Assembly (NCBI GenBank): GCA_938038735.1
Contig: CALHSW010000050.1
Location: 54,580-118,579, forward strand
DNA from: an uncultured Bacteroidia bacterium
GTDB taxonomy: Bacteria > Bacteroidota > Bacteroidia > Bacteroidales > CAJPTX01
Length of the DNA stretch: 64,000 nt
Direction: 5' to 3'
Shown here: piece by piece, positions 44,349-52,570 of the stretch
Position numbering within the stretch: position 1 is the stretch's first letter
Layout of the letters: each line of letters starts with the position of its first letter
Notes under the pieces: generated by a model
What the model was told of the DNA's origin: nothing
The model's input: only the letters and a program-made list of their open reading frames with translations
The model's database searches: none
Position numbers and translations under genes: made by a program

Positions 44349-45329
44349 ATGGTAGCGCAGCGAGAAGGGCGGGCTAGGATAGTCTACATGGGCAACCCAG
44401 AGTTTGCCGTGGCGCCGCTGCAGGCGTTGCGTGGGGCGGGGTACGATATAGCGGCTGTAGTAAGCTCCCCTGCACGGCCGGCGGGGCGAGGGCGCAAGCT
44501 TAGGGAACCAGAGGTGGCGCAGTGTGCCAAGGAGATGGGGGCATTGTTGCTCCAGCCGGAGAGCCTTGGAGATGAGTCGTTTATATCCACCCTTCGCTCG
44601 TTGGAACTTGACTTAGGAGTAGTGGTGGCGTTTCGCATGCTGCCTAAGGCGGTGTGGAGCATGCCACGGCTCGGCACGATAAACCTACACACCTCCTTGC
44701 TGCCCGCTTATCGCGGCGCGGCTCCTGTGAATTGGGCGATAATGAATGGGGAGAAGGAGAGCGGGGTAACCACCTTCCTCCTCGATGAGGGGATGGATAG
44801 CGGTAAAATTCTTATGCGAGCCGGCACAGCGATTACGGAGCAGGATACTTCGGGTACGCTCCATGCTCGCCTTTCGGTGCTGGGCTCTAAGCTCGTGGTG
44901 GAGACCGTGGAGGGGCTGCTGCAAGGTACGCTCCAGCCTTCTGTACAGCCAGCGGCTGAGGGGCTGCCTGGTGCGCCGAAGCTCTTCAAGGCTGATTGCC
45001 GGGTGGATTGGGCGCGTAGTGCCGCAGAGGTGGACAGGAAGATACGAGGGTTGTCGCCGTTGCCTACGGCGTGGTCAGATATGGAGATGGATGGAGTGCG
45101 GGTGGAGTACGTAAAGCTTCACCACTCTTCGCGGGGAGGGGTGTGCAGAGAGGGTGCGTCAGGCGAAGCGGGGAGTGTGCGTATCATAGGAAAAGGAGAG
45201 GGCATTGCGGTGCTGTGCGGTGATGGGGCGGAGGTTTCCATTGAGAGTTTGCAGTTGCCGGGGCGAAAGCAGCTCACTGCGGCCGATTTTTTGAGGGGGT
45301 GTAGCGGTGCTGCGCTGCGATTTGTGTAA
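44349..45329 (+). CDS. fmt: Methionyl-tRNA formyltransferase
   Basis: Formylates the initiator Met-tRNA using 10-formyltetrahydrofolate. The 326-residue protein has the N-terminal IVYMGNPEFAVAPLQAL, the active-site segment INLHTSLLPAYRGAAPVNWA (catalytic Asn, His), and FLLDEGMDSGKIL. The C-terminal OB-like domain starts near VDRKIRGLSPLPTAW. The stop lies 19 bp before the dapB start, so the ribAB-fmt-dapB genes are likely one operon. Confidence 0.95.
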   Translation: MVAQREGRARIVYMGNPEFAVAPLQALRGAGYDIAAVVSSPARPAGRGRKLREPEVAQCAKEMGALLLQPESLGDESFISTLRSLELDLGVVVAFRMLPKAVWSMPRLGTINLHTSLLPAYRGAAPVNWAIMNGEKESGVTTFLLDEGMDSGKILMRAGTAITEQDTSGTLHARLSVLGSKLVVETVEGLLQGTLQPSVQPAAEGLPGAPKLFKADCRVDWARSAAEVDRKIRGLSPLPTAWSDMEMDGVRVEYVKLHHSSRGGVCREGASGEAGSVRIIGKGEGIAVLCGDGAEVSIESLQLPGRKQLTAADFLRGCSGAALRFV

Positions 45330-45348
45330 AGAGAGGAGGAAAAGAGAG

Positions 45349-46074
45349 ATGAAAATAGGCATAGTAGGGTACGGTAAGATGGGCCACATGGTAGAGCAGA
45401 GGGCGGCAGCAAGGGGGCATGAGATGCTGTGGCATGCGAACTCCTACGAGGAGCTGGAGACCGCGGTGGGGAATGGTAACAGAGTGGATGTGGCCATAGA
45501 GTTCTCCTCCCCTTCGTCAGCAGTGGAGAACCTACGGTTTTGCCTTACGCATGGCATGAAGGTGGTGTGCGGCACGACGGGGTGGTACTCCAAGCTGCAG
45601 GAGGTGCTGGATGTGCAGGCGCAGCACCCCGATTCAGCTCTATTCTACGCGCCGAATTTCAGCCTTGGGGTGAGGGTGGTGTCACTACTCACTCGGCAGT
45701 TGGCACGCTACGAGAAGCTGCTGCCGCAGTACGATGTGGCGATAGAGGAGACGCATCACACGGCGAAGCTAGACGCACCGAGTGGCACCGCCATCCTTTT
45801 GGCCGAGCCGTTCCTAGGTGAGGGGGAAAAGTACAGGGAGTGGGCTTTAACGCCGAATGTTCCAGAAGGGGCGTTGCCAATCACAGCACACCGCATCGGA
45901 AGCGTGCCGGGTACGCACACAGTGCGCCTTGATAGCGCAGCGGATACCATAGAGCTGACGCACATCGCGAAGGGGCGAGAAGGGTTCGCCGACGGGGCGT
46001 TGGCGGCGGCGGAGTTCGTGGAGAGCCGCTGCGGGGTGTTTACCATGAACGATCTAATACCCGAGAAACAGTAG
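45349..46074 (+). CDS. dapB: 4-Hydroxy-tetrahydrodipicolinate reductase
   Basis: Second committed step of lysine and diaminopimelate synthesis, needed for peptidoglycan. The 241-residue protein opens MKIGIVGYGKMGHMVEQ (nucleotide loop GYGKMG), has CGTTGWYSK near residue 80, the active-site motif EETHHTAKLDAPSGTA (about 134) and RIGSVPGTH. ATG 45349 is used because AGAGGAGGAAAAGAG precedes it; the frame is open into the fmt gene from 45307. The terminator at 46166 ends the operon. Confidence 0.95.
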   Translation: MKIGIVGYGKMGHMVEQRAAARGHEMLWHANSYEELETAVGNGNRVDVAIEFSSPSSAVENLRFCLTHGMKVVCGTTGWYSKLQEVLDVQAQHPDSALFYAPNFSLGVRVVSLLTRQLARYEKLLPQYDVAIEETHHTAKLDAPSGTAILLAEPFLGEGEKYREWALTPNVPEGALPITAHRIGSVPGTHTVRLDSAADTIELTHIAKGREGFADGALAAAEFVESRCGVFTMNDLIPEKQ

Positions 46075-46165
46075 ATTTTCAACCTTATTCGCATTCGGCA
46101 AGGGAGGCCGTTTGTTGTTTTGTTGATTATTAGCTACAAGAGTACAAACAATTCCCTGTATTGCT

Positions 46166-46208
46166 AAGCGTAGCGCATTGATTTTTAATGCGCTACGCTT
46201 GTTTTTTA
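46166..46208 (+). terminator. Terminator after dapB
   Basis: A perfect 14-bp stem (46166-46179 with 46187-46200), loop of seven, then a T6 run. Confidence 0.94.
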
Positions 46209-46240
46209 TGTATTCTTTTCCACTTTAAGCAGAATTTGCG

Positions 46241-46273
46241 TTTGGCATTGTAAAAAAAAAAGACATACATTTG
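46241..46273 (+). promoter_or_regulatory. Promoter (TTTG-N21-TACATTTG) for the small Cys-rich gene
   Basis: TTTG at 46241-46244 and TACATTTG at 46266-46273, spaced 21 bp, with an A10 tract between. The start codon lies 49 bp after it. Confidence 0.68.
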
Positions 46274-46322
46274 CAAAACCTGATCAGGTAGTGTTGAGTG
46301 TTTAATTTAACGATTACCAGAG

Positions 46323-46670
46323 ATGAAGCAGTTAGCATTATTTGTGGCAGGTTTGCTACTAGCGGGTGGTGCCTATGCGCAAGGGCTTGATGAGCAACAA
46401 GGAGAGTTTTCTTCTATATCAAGGCAAGAGAAGGATGGGGGGGGTACCGTAGAGTGGTACGGTGAAAGGGCTGGCCTTTTACGCCCCTGCAGGGGGTGCT
46501 GCGTTGCAGTATGCAAAAGGATAACCTATCCGTCCTCTCAGGTAGGAGAAGGGACGATTCAAAGCGTGAATACAGCGGATCGCTATGTAATAGTCTCTGA
46601 TGGTGAGCGTACGATTATGGTTAAGGCTTCGCAGGTGGATTGGCGCACGGGTGCGATAAAGACCAAGTAG
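46323..46670 (+). CDS. Small exported Cys-rich protein
   Basis: A 115-residue protein of unknown function. The signal peptide (MKQLALFVAGLLLAGGAYAQ) is clear. The mature part of about 95 residues has a cluster of four Cys in RPCRGCCVAVCKR (about 56-67), then a short beta-rich end (IQSVNTADRYVIVSDGERTI) that looks like a small SH3- or OB-like unit. Codons 39-41 (GGG GGG GGT, after Asp) contain a run of eight G at 46437-46444. It ends 2 bp before the ATG of the next exported-protein gene, so the two are translationally linked. Confidence 0.68.
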   Translation: MKQLALFVAGLLLAGGAYAQGLDEQQGEFSSISRQEKDGGGTVEWYGERAGLLRPCRGCCVAVCKRITYPSSQVGEGTIQSVNTADRYVIVSDGERTIMVKASQVDWRTGAIKTK

Positions 46671-46672
46671 CA

Positions 46673-47104
46673 ATGTTCGGGTCCTTTTTGCTTCGGCTAA
46701 AAAGGGTTCTCGTTGTCGCCCTCTGGCAAGTGGCTGCGGTTGCATGCTACGGCCAGGGGGCTTCGGGAGCCTACGATGAGGGGTTTCAGATAGCCCAAAA
46801 GGAGGGTAGCGAAGCCCAGCTGCGTGGGGTGCTATCGGCGTTGCCAAACCTCTCGGATACAGTGTATGCCGTGCTGTACGCACCGCAAATGTGTCCCCGG
46901 TGTGAGGTTGACATCAATTTCCTTTACGATGCTATTAGGGAAAGGGATCCTAATGCTTCGGTGGTGCTGTGGACGGTCTATCCCGATGCCCGGGGGGGCG
47001 CCGCTACGCGAAGAACAAGAATTTCCGCTATACCCATCTGCTGGTGGATACGATGGAGTGGTATAAAGACATCTTCAGCCTCAGCGTTGCGCGGCTGGAT
47101 GTAA
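46673..47104 (+). CDS. Exported thioredoxin-like N-terminal part, before a frameshift
   Basis: Start of what looks like a larger exported protein. It has a signal sequence (LLRLKRVLVVALWQVAAVACYGQG) and a thioredoxin-like segment with the pair CPRC (YAPQMCPRCEVDINF, about 78-92). True homology seems to end at WTVYPDAR, at the G7 run 46992-46998. After it the frame continues for about 35 unrelated residues. Moving to the -1 frame at the run gives GRRYAKNKNFRYTHLLVD and continues into the next open frame. The joined product would have about 597 residues. The start lies 2 bp after the stop of the small Cys-rich gene. Confidence 0.62.
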   Translation: MFGSFLLRLKRVLVVALWQVAAVACYGQGASGAYDEGFQIAQKEGSEAQLRGVLSALPNLSDTVYAVLYAPQMCPRCEVDINFLYDAIRERDPNASVVLWTVYPDARGGAATRRTRISAIPICWWIRWSGIKTSSASALRGWM

Positions 47105-48465
47105 CCTACACCGTGAAGATTGACCGGCGAGGCAATCGGCTAATTGCGGGGGGGAGTATCCTAGAGCTGGCCCCCGCAACCTTTGATTCGCTGGTCGCTG
47201 CTGCTGAGCCTAAGCCATTCCACGATTACGGCACAGCGGTGCGCGCTTCGCAGAGCCGCTCTCATGCGCCCGCGGTTAAGCCGCTGCGCTATAGGGAGGT
47301 GCTGATCGCGGAGGAGGGTGTAAACGGCAAGATGCCAGTGTCGCGCATGATGTCCTTCCCCGCGCTACGGAACAACCTGCTCTGCTTCAACGATGAGATT
47401 GCCAACGCATTTTACCTTTTCAAGGTTGAGGGTAAAAGGGCGGTGCCCATACGACAATTCGCCCCCAGCCCCGAAGAGGAGATAGCCTTTGTGGACACTA
47501 CGCTACTGTCGCCCCAGGACTTCAGAAGGGGTGTAGAGAACAACATGTTCTTTGTAATGCCCAACATGGGGCAATTTGGTGACGATGGAGAAGTGTACCT
47601 CTCCTACTCCCTTCCAGAGCTTATACGTAGCCCATTTGATTCCTCCAAGTTGGCGTACTTCAATGCGGCAGTTTTTTTTAAATGGAATCCCCGTAGCGAT
47701 ACGCGAAAGATGATGCGATTGGAACTCCTGGAATCGTTTGACGCCACGGAGCTGGTGTTCGTCAAAGACCATCAGGTGTTCTATCCATATAAGGATGAAC
47801 TTCTCATCCGCACCATCAAGGGCTATCCATCTTTGGGGTCCATTGAGGAATGGGAGGGTCGACCGGCCGACCACGACATTACCCTACCAGAGTTCTACGA
47901 CGAGGTGCCGCTGTTTGCGCGCTACTCAATGAAAACAGGACGCTTTTTAGGTTTTCTGGGGCGGCTCGACACAGTGTATAGGCACTACCAAACGGGCTAC
48001 ACCTCGACGTTAAGCCGGTTCGCATCGCATGGAGAACGGATAGCCTATAGCTGCGGCAGCTCGGGGCTGGTGCACATATCAAGTGCCACGAATCGCGATT
48101 CCATCGTCTGCACTATCAAGGTCTTTGATGCACCAACCAAAGAACCCTTGAAAAAACCTGGTACTGAGGAGCACCTGGTGGAGGTGCAGCAGGATGCCTT
48201 CCCCGACATCATCAGCGATATCAATCTACAGGCCGATCGCATTACTGTGCTCTCACGGGAAGGAGGCTCGGTGTGGCTACGTTGCTACAGCCTGAATGGC
48301 AAGCTGCTAAAGGAGGGAACGCTCTCAGTAGGCACCTACAAGATCTATGGGGACACATCCGGCTTGGTACCACCCTACGCCCTCTACCAAAGCGGCAAAG
48401 AGGTGGGGGCGTTTACGATGTTTGCCAAAAATGGCAAAAAATATCTAGCGATGTTTAAGCTGTAA
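46969..48465 (+). CDS. Propeller-like C-terminal part, after the frameshift
   Basis: An open frame of 498 codons, beginning with GTG inside the previous frame (first ATG at 47053). It continues the exported thioredoxin-like protein in the -1 frame. The first 60 residues complete a thioredoxin-like fold (VTYTVKIDRRGNRLIAGG). The rest has repeated beta-rich units (for example YREVLIAEEGVNGK, ELVFVKDHQVFYPYKDELL, DINLQADRITVLSREGG, YLAMFKL) that suggest a six- or seven-bladed propeller. By itself it has no signal peptide or convincing ribosome site. It is either a frameshifted gene, a phase-variable gene or a sequence error. The function is unknown. Confidence 0.65.
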   Translation: MDGLSRCPGGRRYAKNKNFRYTHLLVDTMEWYKDIFSLSVARLDVTYTVKIDRRGNRLIAGGSILELAPATFDSLVAAAEPKPFHDYGTAVRASQSRSHAPAVKPLRYREVLIAEEGVNGKMPVSRMMSFPALRNNLLCFNDEIANAFYLFKVEGKRAVPIRQFAPSPEEEIAFVDTTLLSPQDFRRGVENNMFFVMPNMGQFGDDGEVYLSYSLPELIRSPFDSSKLAYFNAAVFFKWNPRSDTRKMMRLELLESFDATELVFVKDHQVFYPYKDELLIRTIKGYPSLGSIEEWEGRPADHDITLPEFYDEVPLFARYSMKTGRFLGFLGRLDTVYRHYQTGYTSTLSRFASHGERIAYSCGSSGLVHISSATNRDSIVCTIKVFDAPTKEPLKKPGTEEHLVEVQQDAFPDIISDINLQADRITVLSREGGSVWLRCYSLNGKLLKEGTLSVGTYKIYGDTSGLVPPYALYQSGKEVGAFTMFAKNGKKYLAMFKL

Positions 48466-48619
48466 AAGAGTTATAATCAGTACGCACGGAAGGGGGGTAT
48501 GGGCTAGTTACCGTGTCCCTCTTCTGTGCGTATCGATTTGACTAGCGCGCTTTGCGCAGCTCCTAAGAGCTTCCTAGATTAAAAGAGTGCCTTCGGTGCG
48601 CAACTTCTAGGAAGGCCCT

Positions 48620-49177
48620 CTACCGTTCAATCCCCACCCTTGCCTCTACGCCTTGCTGGTAGTAGTGCCGCACCTCCTGCATATCTGTTACGAGGTCGCA
48701 GCGGGCGATGAGCCAATCGGGGGCGTAGCGCCCGGTGATGATGAGTTCCACGTGGGGCGGCCGTATCTGTAGGAGTTCCTCTATGTCGGTATCTGCGATT
48801 AGCCCTAGGTGCAGCGCAATGGTGAGTTCGTCGAGAATTATCATGTCCCATGCTTCATCCTGGAGTGCCTCTAGGCTTCGGGCGATGCCCGCCCGCGCGG
48901 CGGCTCGGTCCTCTTCCGTTGGATTTCGCAGGAGCATGCACCCATTGCCGAAGAGTTCTACCAGGCACTGCCCCTTGCCTAGGGCATTTGCAGCCTCAGC
49001 GATGCTGCATTCCCCGTAGCGCATGCTTTTTACGAATTGCCCTATAAATACGTTTGCGCCGGCGGCGAGGGCGCGGAGGGCGAGCCCGAAGGCGGCGGTG
49101 GTTTTACCCTTGCCGTTGCCGGTGTATAGGTGGATGTAGCCCTTGGGCCAGGGGTGGGGGTGGTGTTGAGTATTCAT
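48620..49177 (-). CDS. cobO: Corrinoid adenosyltransferase (CobA/CobO type)
   Basis: Transfers the adenosyl group of ATP to cob(I)alamin or precursors. The 185-residue protein has an ATP loop GNGKGKTTAAFGLALRA (Walker A, residues 20-27), FVKSMRYGE, and WDMIILDELTIALHLGL (Walker B), and ends with VTDMQEVRHYYQQGVEARVGIE, typical of the family. No other cobalamin gene or cobalamin riboswitch was seen nearby, so it may serve corrinoid salvage. It lies convergent with the propeller-like gene. Confidence 0.93.
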   Translation of the reverse strand: MNTQHHPHPWPKGYIHLYTGNGKGKTTAAFGLALRALAAGANVFIGQFVKSMRYGECSIAEAANALGKGQCLVELFGNGCMLLRNPTEEDRAAARAGIARSLEALQDEAWDMIILDELTIALHLGLIADTDIEELLQIRPPHVELIITGRYAPDWLIARCDLVTDMQEVRHYYQQGVEARVGIER

Positions 49178-49276
49178 ATTAGCTGACCTTTAGCCTTAGA
49201 AACGCCATTAGAGGCAGAAAGTTTTTGTGGTAGTTATAGCTTGTTCTATATGGCTTTACGGATTGTAAAAACAACG

Positions 49277-49284
49277 TACCTTTG
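49277..49284 (+). promoter_or_regulatory. -7 promoter element (TACCTTTG)
   Basis: Exact TACCTTTG, 32 bp before the start of the small membrane protein gene. Confidence 0.62.
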
Positions 49285-49316
49285 CGCTTGGTTTATCTTT
49301 AAACTATAGGAGCGTT

Positions 49317-49637
49317 ATGAAGCAGGATCAATTGAATAGCATAGAGCCAGAGGAGTGCAATATTTTTGAGGCGCTAGGCAACCGGGCTGAATACTCTTTC
49401 CCGGGGCTGGTTATAGTTGTCCTCTTGATAGGGTTGGAGTTGTTTATAGAATGGGGTAATACGTCGTGGGGAACGGTTCTTGTTAATATCGCGCTGTTAG
49501 CGTACTTGCTGCATTATGGGGCTATGCGTGCGTACGGAGTTGGTGGACAGCGATGGAGTAAGATCCTGCGGTACGTAATAATACTGGTGTTTCTTATTGG
49601 GGTCGGCAAAGTCAGCATTGATAGCTATATAGGCTAG
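49317..49637 (+). CDS. Small membrane protein, three predicted segments
   Basis: A 106-residue protein of unknown function. After a polar N-terminus (about 1-27) come three hydrophobic segments: PGLVIVVLLIGLELFIEW (about 31-48), TVLVNIALLAYLLHYG (about 53-68) and YVIILVFLIGVGKV (about 86-99). The N-terminus is acidic, the second loop basic. It has its own promoter and AGGAGCG before the ATG, and a terminator follows, so it is a single-gene unit. No family was recognised. Confidence 0.72.
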   Translation: MKQDQLNSIEPEECNIFEALGNRAEYSFPGLVIVVLLIGLELFIEWGNTSWGTVLVNIALLAYLLHYGAMRAYGVGGQRWSKILRYVIILVFLIGVGKVSIDSYIG

Positions 49638-49659
49638 GGAACCACACGAGCGAGCTAAT

Positions 49660-49706
49660 AAACGGCGGCAGTAGGTGCGGGGGCACCGGCTGCCGCCGTT
49701 TTTTTC
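49660..49706. terminator. Terminator between the small membrane protein gene and ubiX
   Basis: A long GC-rich hairpin with outer stem AAACGGCGGCA (49660) and TGCCGCCGTTT (to 49701), an inner GGTGC/GCACC stem, and a T run. The A-rich left side would also allow use on the minus strand. Confidence 0.88.
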
Positions 49707-49717
49707 CCCGAGGGGGC

Positions 49718-50278
49718 TTATTGCCATCCGAATTTTCTGTTTCCTATATTGAAAAACTCTAGAATGTGCCTTGCAAATTCCAGTTCTTGCTCCTGTGGAG
49801 AGGCGTTGGGAATGTAGGATGGAAGGAGCGGGGGCATGACGATTGCGCCAACCTGCGAGAGGGTGAGTAGATTGGTTAGTTGGATGGAGGAGAGGGGCGT
49901 TTCGCGTGGGGAGAGAAGGAGCGTGCGGCGCTCTTTTAGGGTGACGCTGGCGGCGCGCGCCATGAGGTTATCATCAATGCCGTGCGCAATGCGCGCTGCT
50001 GTGGCCATGCTGCAGGGCGCAATCACCATGCCGAGGGTGTGGTGCGATCCAGAGGCGGGCGCGGCGGCGAGGTCGTTGTTATCAAAATGCACGATGCGCA
50101 TATCTGTGGGCAGAGGGGTACTTCCTAGCTCGTGTGCCCAAACCTGTCGGGCGGCTTCAGAGACGACTAAGTCTATTGCTACCGTAGTCTCGCTCAGCAA
50201 GACCTCTAAGAGCGTGCGGGCGATGCGCATGCCGCTAGCCCCTGAGATCCCTACTATGATTCGTGGTATCGTTACCAT
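49718..50278 (-). CDS. ubiX: Flavin prenyltransferase UbiX
   Basis: Makes prenylated FMN, the cofactor of UbiD-type decarboxylases. The 186-residue protein starts RIIVGISGASGMRIA (FMN loop), contains VIAPCSMATAARIA with the conserved Ser, and ERRTLLLSPRETPLSSIQL with the prenyl-phosphate Arg and Glu. The late segment VGAIVMPPLLPSYI also fits. No ubiD gene is in the window. The start lies only 10 bp from the -7 element of the divergent gene, so the two promoters must overlap. Confidence 0.94.
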   Translation of the reverse strand: MVTIPRIIVGISGASGMRIARTLLEVLLSETTVAIDLVVSEAARQVWAHELGSTPLPTDMRIVHFDNNDLAAAPASGSHHTLGMVIAPCSMATAARIAHGIDDNLMARAASVTLKERRTLLLSPRETPLSSIQLTNLLTLSQVGAIVMPPLLPSYIPNASPQEQELEFARHILEFFNIGNRKFGWQ

Positions 50279-50288
50279 TTGATTTTAT

Positions 50289-50296
50289 TACCTTTG
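50289..50296 (+). promoter_or_regulatory. -7 promoter element (TACCTTTG)
   Basis: Exact TACCTTTG between the divergent ubiX and exported-protein genes, 65 bp before ATG 50362. It shows that the longer frame from 50263 is not the real start. Confidence 0.65.
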
Positions 50297-50361
50297 CAGA
50301 GATAAAATTGAAACGTTTCCCCTGGCAATGGGGGATGTTTTTTTATAGCCATGCAAAAGTA

Positions 50362-51363
50362 ATGAGAAAATTATTCCTTTTCGCGCTGTTCCTTTTCGGG
50401 GGCGTTTGGGTAGCTCAGGCGCAGCCGAACGAGATACGCAACATGAGCTGGGGAGCCGACTACAAGTTGCACATCGGCATGTCGGACGATAGCAGCTACG
50501 TGGTGGACATCAAGGGGCTGTACCATCAGCCGAATAGCTTACTAGACGTGGATAAAACCACCAGTACCACCTACCTCCCCGTGGCGTTCGACCCAGAGTT
50601 TGTTAACTACCTAAAGTCAAAACCCGCCTTGGCGGATGCCTCCGATAGCACCGTGCGCCGGCGCGCGTCGAATGCTACCCTATGGTCGGCCCTCCATACG
50701 TACATCGGCGGGGGGTATGTACATCTCATCAACTGTTTGATTTACACCCTAGAGGCAGGGAACGTTAGGGTGCAATCAAACCTTATGCTTCGTCCGCAGA
50801 CCCATTGGAAGCCCTCACCCATGACAGATACGTACAAGCGCACGCGGAAGTGGAAGTACTACGTCCCGACAACCCAAAAGGAGGCGAAAAAGGAATACAG
50901 TCTACGGAAAAGGGAGGGGGAGCTACAGGATTTAATCGGGATTCCCCAACGCTTCATTGATCTTTTCTTGGAAACGTCTGATAGGAAGTACCGTAATTAC
51001 GTCGAGGCGGGGGAGAAGGAGAAGGTTGCACAGATAGACCTCGTGCGGCTGCTCCTTGGGGCGAAGTACCTTGGCGAAACGCAGATAAGCTACATCAGCG
51101 ATGGGGTGCGACAGGCCGTGGGGCGCTACACCGCGAGCAACTTACCCTCTGTAATCCTATTTGATGATTTTGATGCAGCGGTCGCAATGCAGCTCGATTC
51201 GGCTGGGTATAGGATTGACTACATTGTTTTTCAGAATCAGCAGACGATACCCCAGGCGGAGATTGATCGACGCAAGGCGCGCATCACGGCGATCGTGCAG
51301 AATATCAACGAGGCGAATAGACTGATTTTCCAGCGTAGGCTGCGGAGCTACTACCAAAAGTAA
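50362..51363 (+). CDS. Exported protein of unknown function
   Basis: A 333-residue protein. The signal peptide (MRKLFLFALFLFGGVWVAQAQ) is clear when ATG 50362 is used. The mature part begins PNEIRNMSWGADYKLHIGMSDD. It is rich in Arg, Lys and Tyr, with a basic stretch around 170-210 (RTRKWKYYVPTTQKEAKKEY) and a helical C-terminus (EIDRRKARITAIVQNINEANR). No family or catalytic motif was recognised. It is followed after 13 bp by the glutaminase-like lipoprotein gene, so the two probably share a transcript. Confidence 0.68.
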   Translation: MRKLFLFALFLFGGVWVAQAQPNEIRNMSWGADYKLHIGMSDDSSYVVDIKGLYHQPNSLLDVDKTTSTTYLPVAFDPEFVNYLKSKPALADASDSTVRRRASNATLWSALHTYIGGGYVHLINCLIYTLEAGNVRVQSNLMLRPQTHWKPSPMTDTYKRTRKWKYYVPTTQKEAKKEYSLRKREGELQDLIGIPQRFIDLFLETSDRKYRNYVEAGEKEKVAQIDLVRLLLGAKYLGETQISYISDGVRQAVGRYTASNLPSVILFDDFDAAVAMQLDSAGYRIDYIVFQNQQTIPQAEIDRRKARITAIVQNINEANRLIFQRRLRSYYQK

Positions 51364-51376
51364 GGAGGAAAAGGAA

Positions 51377-52549
51377 ATGCGTACGGTGAGATGTTCTTTT
51401 GTGACCGTTGTTGCCCTAGGGCTGCTGATACTTGCCAGCTGCGGGCAGTCCACGAAACCCGCTAATGGGGGGGCGAACGCTACGGCAAAGCGCAACGTTA
51501 TCCGAGTTGGGGTTTTTGATGGGCATGGCGGTGCGCAGACGTGCGTTTGGGAGGCGTACGAGGCGATACGTCGCGATGGGGACATGCGGCCCTTCTACGT
51601 CACGAGTGCTGACATTGCGCGCGGTGTTCTTGATACGCTCGATGCGTTCATAATCCCAGGGGGCGGCGGCTCTCGACAGTGGCTCAATCTTGGGGCGGAG
51701 AACCATAGAAGGATTGAGAGTTTTGTGAACAACGGCGGTGGCGTTTTGGGCATATGCGCTGGGGCTTACCTTCTCTCTAGCACCCCGGGGTATGCCAGCT
51801 TGGGGCTTAGCAAAGGGGTGGCTATTGACATTGCCCATGACAACCGAGGGCATGGCGTGTCGAAGGTGACGCTTACCACGCTGGGGCAGGAACTCTTTCC
51901 CGAGTTGGCGGCGCTTGATACGATTCACATAATGTACTACGAGGGACCTGTATACGACACGCTACAGCGGGCGTATGATTCGTTTGCCACCATGGAGAGC
52001 GATGTGCATGAGGAGGGCAACGCCCCCGCGAATATGACCAATGGGCGGCCCTTCCTGATAGGCAATGAGGCGGGGCAGGGCCGCGTGATGGCCTGCATTG
52101 CGCACCCCGAGGCTACGCCGGGCATGCAGTGGATGATTCCGCGCATGGTGCGCTGGACGTTGCGTAAGGCGATAGCACCCTACGACAAGGCTATGGTCAA
52201 CCCTTCGCACCTCTCGGGGGAGTGCCTTATGAGCGTGGAGATGCTAAAGCGGGAGAGCGATACTTACGAAACCTTCCTTTACGGTACGGCGGAGCAGAAG
52301 CTAGAGGCGTTGGGGTGGCTGCGCTCCGTGCTTTCGTGGGATGCGAAACGGTGGGTGCAGGGATTACTCTACGATGGTGATGCGAGGGTGCGGGCTGCAG
52401 CGGCGGAGTACATAGCGTGGATGGGGTACACCCGTTATATCCCTGATGTAAGGGCTGCGGCGGCATCGGAGGGCGATGCGCAGGCAAAGGAGGCGATGGA
52501 GCAAGCTGAGAATGCTCTTACGGGGCAGATAGCCGAGGCGAATAGGTAG
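51377..52549 (+). CDS. Lipoprotein with BPL_N / glutaminase-like domain
   Basis: A 390-residue lipoprotein (signal LGLLILASC, Cys22). Residues about 40-265 form a class I glutaminase-like fold of the BPL_N group: VGVFDGHGG, FIIPGGGGSRQWL and the nucleophile elbow GICAGAYLLS with Cys127. The C-terminal part (about 290-380) looks like short HEAT-like helical repeats (LEALGWLRSVL, ARVRAAAAEYIAWMG). The reaction is unknown; BPL_N domains occur beside biotin ligases, but no ligase domain is present here and the protein is exported. A GGAGG ribosome site precedes ATG 51377. The GldA-type gene follows after 21 bp. Confidence 0.8.
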   Translation: MRTVRCSFVTVVALGLLILASCGQSTKPANGGANATAKRNVIRVGVFDGHGGAQTCVWEAYEAIRRDGDMRPFYVTSADIARGVLDTLDAFIIPGGGGSRQWLNLGAENHRRIESFVNNGGGVLGICAGAYLLSSTPGYASLGLSKGVAIDIAHDNRGHGVSKVTLTTLGQELFPELAALDTIHIMYYEGPVYDTLQRAYDSFATMESDVHEEGNAPANMTNGRPFLIGNEAGQGRVMACIAHPEATPGMQWMIPRMVRWTLRKAIAPYDKAMVNPSHLSGECLMSVEMLKRESDTYETFLYGTAEQKLEALGWLRSVLSWDAKRWVQGLLYDGDARVRAAAAEYIAWMGYTRYIPDVRAAAASEGDAQAKEAMEQAENALTGQIAEANR

Positions 52550-52570
52550 AATGTAGGAGGGAGAGAGGCG

